This document shows, piece after piece, positions 41,590 to 43,363 of a stretch of DNA of 43,363 nucleotides. Positions within the stretch are counted from its first letter, which is position 1; each line of letters opens with the position of its first letter. The translations under genes and the position numbers were made by a program. Under the pieces are notes generated by a model. The model had not been told where the DNA came from. It did not search any database and saw nothing but the letters and a program-made list of their open reading frames with translations. This DNA comes from Pseudomonadota bacterium (lineage in GTDB: Bacteria; Pseudomonadota; Gammaproteobacteria; Burkholderiales; Burkholderiaceae_E). The stretch lies in NCBI GenBank assembly GCA_029779435.1, contig JAKPAM010000056.1, positions 1 through 43,363 of the forward strand. Direction: 5' to 3'.

Positions 41590-43068
41590 ATGATGGGCAA
41601 GCGCGCGTCGCGGGTGGCGGGAGTGTTGGTCGTCGCCGTGGCGGCGGCCGGCCTGTATGCGTACAAGGCGGAGCGGCTGCCGTGGCAGGCCGCCACGCCT
41701 TCGCCTGCCGCCAACGGCGGGGCGCATCCCGCGCCGGGCGGGCCGGGCACCGGAACGGGCGCCGGCACCGGAGCCGCCCCGGCACCCGGCGCCGGTCCCG
41801 GGTCCGCAGCGGGCGGCTCTCCGGGAGGCGGACCGCCGGCGGACAGCCCTCCGGGCGGCAATCGCGGCACGCCCGGCCGGCCCCCCGGCGGTTTCGACAT
41901 GAACCGGCCGACGCCGGTGCAGGCCGCCGTCGCGCGCAAAGGCAGCATCGAGGTGACGATCGGCGCGCTGGGTACGATAACGGCACGCAACACCGCCACG
42001 GTGCGCAGCCGCGTCGACGGGTTGCTGACGCAGATCCTGTTCCGCGAAGGGCAGACGGTGAAGGCCGGCGACGTGCTCGCGCAGATCGACCCGCGGCCGT
42101 ATCAGGTCGCGCTCGATCAGGCGCAGGGCCAGTTGCTGCGGGACCAGGCGCTGCTGGATAACGCCCGGGTCGACCTCGAGCGCTATCGCGGCCTGCTCGC
42201 CAAGGATTCGATCGCCAAGCAGCAGGTCGATGCCCAGGTGGCGCTGGTGCGCCAGTACGAAGGCACGGTGGTCGCCGACAAGGGCCAGGTCGACAACGCG
42301 CGTCTGCAGTTGTCGTTCACGAAGATCACGGCGCCGATCTCGGGTCGCCTGGGCCTGCGGCAGGTCGATCTCGGCAACATGGTGCGCGCGTCGGACACCA
42401 CGGGCCTGGTCGTCATCACCGAGACGCAGCCGATCACCGCGGTGTTCGCGATCCCGGCCGATCACCTGCCGGCGGTGATGCGCCGGCTCGGTGCCGGGCA
42501 GACGCTGCAGGTCGAGGCCTGGAGCGCCGACGGCCGCACGTCACTCGGCACCGGCAAGCTGGTCAGCGTCGACAACCAGATCGACACGACGACCGGCACC
42601 GTCAAGCTCAAGGCCGAGTTCGCCAATCGCGACAACGCGCTGTTCCCGAACCAGTTCTTCAACGCGCGGCTCGTCGTCGACACGCGCGACGACGTCGTGC
42701 TGATCCCGCCGGCCGCGGTCCAGCGCGGCAGCCAGGGCACCTTCGTCTATCGGATCGACGAAGGGCTGGTCAAGGTCGTCGTCATCAAGACCGGCACGAC
42801 GTCGAGCAGCCGCGTCGAGGTGCTCGAAGGCCTGTCGGCCGGCGACCAGGTCGTCATCGACGGCGTCGACCGCTTGCGCGAAGGGGCCAAGGTCGAGGTG
42901 GTCCGGCCGCAGCCGCGCGCGGGAGGGGCGGCGAATGGCGCGGGCGGCGGCGCGTCGAATGGTGCTGCCGGGGCCGCGGCAGGGGGCGAGACGCGGGGCG
43001 AGGCGGGCACCGGCCCGGCCGGGGCCGCCGGCGAGCGTCGACGGGGATCCCGTCCAAGCGGATCGTGA
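41590..43068 (+). CDS. mdtA: RND efflux periplasmic adaptor subunit, MdtA-like
   Basis: A 492-residue membrane-fusion protein. After an N-terminal anchor ([17 protein letters not shown]) comes a Gly/Pro/Ala-rich linker (~38-102), then the biotinyl-lipoyl halves: [19 protein letters not shown] and, after the hairpin, [20 protein letters not shown]. The alpha-hairpin and beta-barrel ([19 protein letters not shown]) match MdtA. It bridges the inner-membrane pump and an outer-membrane channel to expel small molecules. The Gly/Ala-rich C-terminal tail is long. The pump gene begins 5 bp downstream. A second ATG follows directly at 41593; no strong Shine-Dalgarno sequence is seen. Confidence 0.92.
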   Translation: MMGKRASRVAGVLVVAVAAAGLYAYKAERLPWQAATPSPAANGGAHPAPGGPGTGTGAGTGAAPAPGAGPGSAAGGSPGGGPPADSPPGGNRGTPGRPPGGFDMNRPTPVQAAVARKGSIEVTIGALGTITARNTATVRSRVDGLLTQILFREGQTVKAGDVLAQIDPRPYQVALDQAQGQLLRDQALLDNARVDLERYRGLLAKDSIAKQQVDAQVALVRQYEGTVVADKGQVDNARLQLSFTKITAPISGRLGLRQVDLGNMVRASDTTGLVVITETQPITAVFAIPADHLPAVMRRLGAGQTLQVEAWSADGRTSLGTGKLVSVDNQIDTTTGTVKLKAEFANRDNALFPNQFFNARLVVDTRDDVVLIPPAAVQRGSQGTFVYRIDEGLVKVVVIKTGTTSSSRVEVLEGLSAGDQVVIDGVDRLREGAKVEVVRPQPRAGGAANGAGGGASNGAAGAAAGGETRGEAGTGPAGAAGERRRGSRPSGS

Positions 43069-43072
43069 CGGC

Positions 43073-43363
43073 GTGAACCCATCGCGCGTGTTCATCCTGC
43101 GGCCGGTCGCGACCACGTTGCTGATGGTCGCGCTGCTGCTGACGGGGATCGTCGCCTATCGGCTGCTGCCGGTGTCGGCGCTGCCCGAGGTCGACTACCC
43201 GACGATCCAGGTCACGACGCTGTATCCGGGGGCCAGCCCCGCGGTGATGGCGTCGAGCGTGACCGCGCCGCTCGAACGGCAGTTCGGGCAGATGCCCGGG
43301 CTGAACCAGATGTCGTCGACCAGTTCGGGCGGCGCGTCGGTGATCACCTTGCAGTTCAGCCTG
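43073..43363 (+). CDS. mdtB: RND efflux permease MdtB-like, N-terminal part
   Basis: The frame from the GTG at 43073 runs to the end of the window (97 codons) and is cut there. The visible part has the RND pump N-terminus: [20 protein letters not shown] (first membrane helix), then [18 protein letters not shown] and [18 protein letters not shown], a close match to MdtB/MdtC-type subunits. It would be the proton-driven inner-membrane transporter working with the adaptor encoded just upstream; MdtB and MdtC normally form a heterotrimer, so mdtC probably follows outside the window. Confidence 0.93.
   Translation, partial: MNPSRVFILRPVATTLLMVALLLTGIVAYRLLPVSALPEVDYPTIQVTTLYPGASPAVMASSVTAPLERQFGQMPGLNQMSSTSSGGASVITLQFSL

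Overview
The window is dense, high-GC DNA with short intergenic gaps. Its gene content (a cphA'/cphA cyanophycin pair with a linked ABC transporter and DUF1854 gene, MocR regulator, CaiB CoA-transferase, acyl-CoA dehydrogenase, MdtAB-type efflux) suggests a betaproteobacterium, most likely Burkholderiales. This is inferred from gene content and base composition only. No rRNA, tRNA, CRISPR array, transposase, integrase or phage gene was seen.

Layout. 0-3.2 kb: an imperfect foldback element, a double-hotdog acyl-CoA thioesterase, a VapBC toxin-antitoxin pair and a class V aminotransferase. 3.5-15.2 kb: a two-gene biosynthetic operon, a 3693-residue trimodular non-ribosomal peptide synthetase (C-A-T / C-A-NMT-T / C-A-T, no thioesterase) overlapping by 4 nt a methyltransferase of the guanidinoacetate methyltransferase (GAMT) family. 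15.2-23.2 kb: the cyanophycin locus, with cphA' and cphA on the minus strand and a divergent ABC exporter-type half-transporter plus DUF1854 protein on the plus strand. 23.2-24.9 kb: an EamA permease and a second PIN-type toxin-antitoxin pair in toxin-first order. 25.0-30.6 kb: a substrate-binding protein, a Nudix hydrolase, a GNAT acetyltransferase and a MocR regulator on the minus strand, divergent from a PaiB-like FMN protein and a Rid-family protein. 30.8-40.1 kb: a thiolase, the RNA helicase RhlE, a DUF1428 protein, a CaiB-type CoA-transferase, a small membrane protein, then acyl-CoA dehydrogenase, a Rid-like protein and gamma-glutamyltransferase. 40.3 kb to the end: a propeller-like lipoprotein, then an RND adaptor and the start of its inner-membrane pump.

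The most interesting part is 3.5-23 kb. An NRPS with an in-line N-methyltransferase is translationally coupled to a methyltransferase whose nearest known relatives act on guanidino groups. It ends 13 bp from the end of genes that make cyanophycin, an Asp-Arg polymer. By hand alignment, the first A domain has an acidic residue (Glu) in its substrate pocket and the second has a branched-aliphatic code. A basic or guanidino-containing N-methylated peptide is therefore a reasonable hypothesis, but the link between the two loci rests on position and family knowledge only.

A second theme is short tandem repeats in and beside genes: 9-bp units in the NRPS and the ABC transporter, 24-bp units after the first Rid gene and at the start of the CoA-transferase, and 7-bp units after rhlE. 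A four-tract G-quadruplex motif lies in the divergent cphA'/ABC promoter region.
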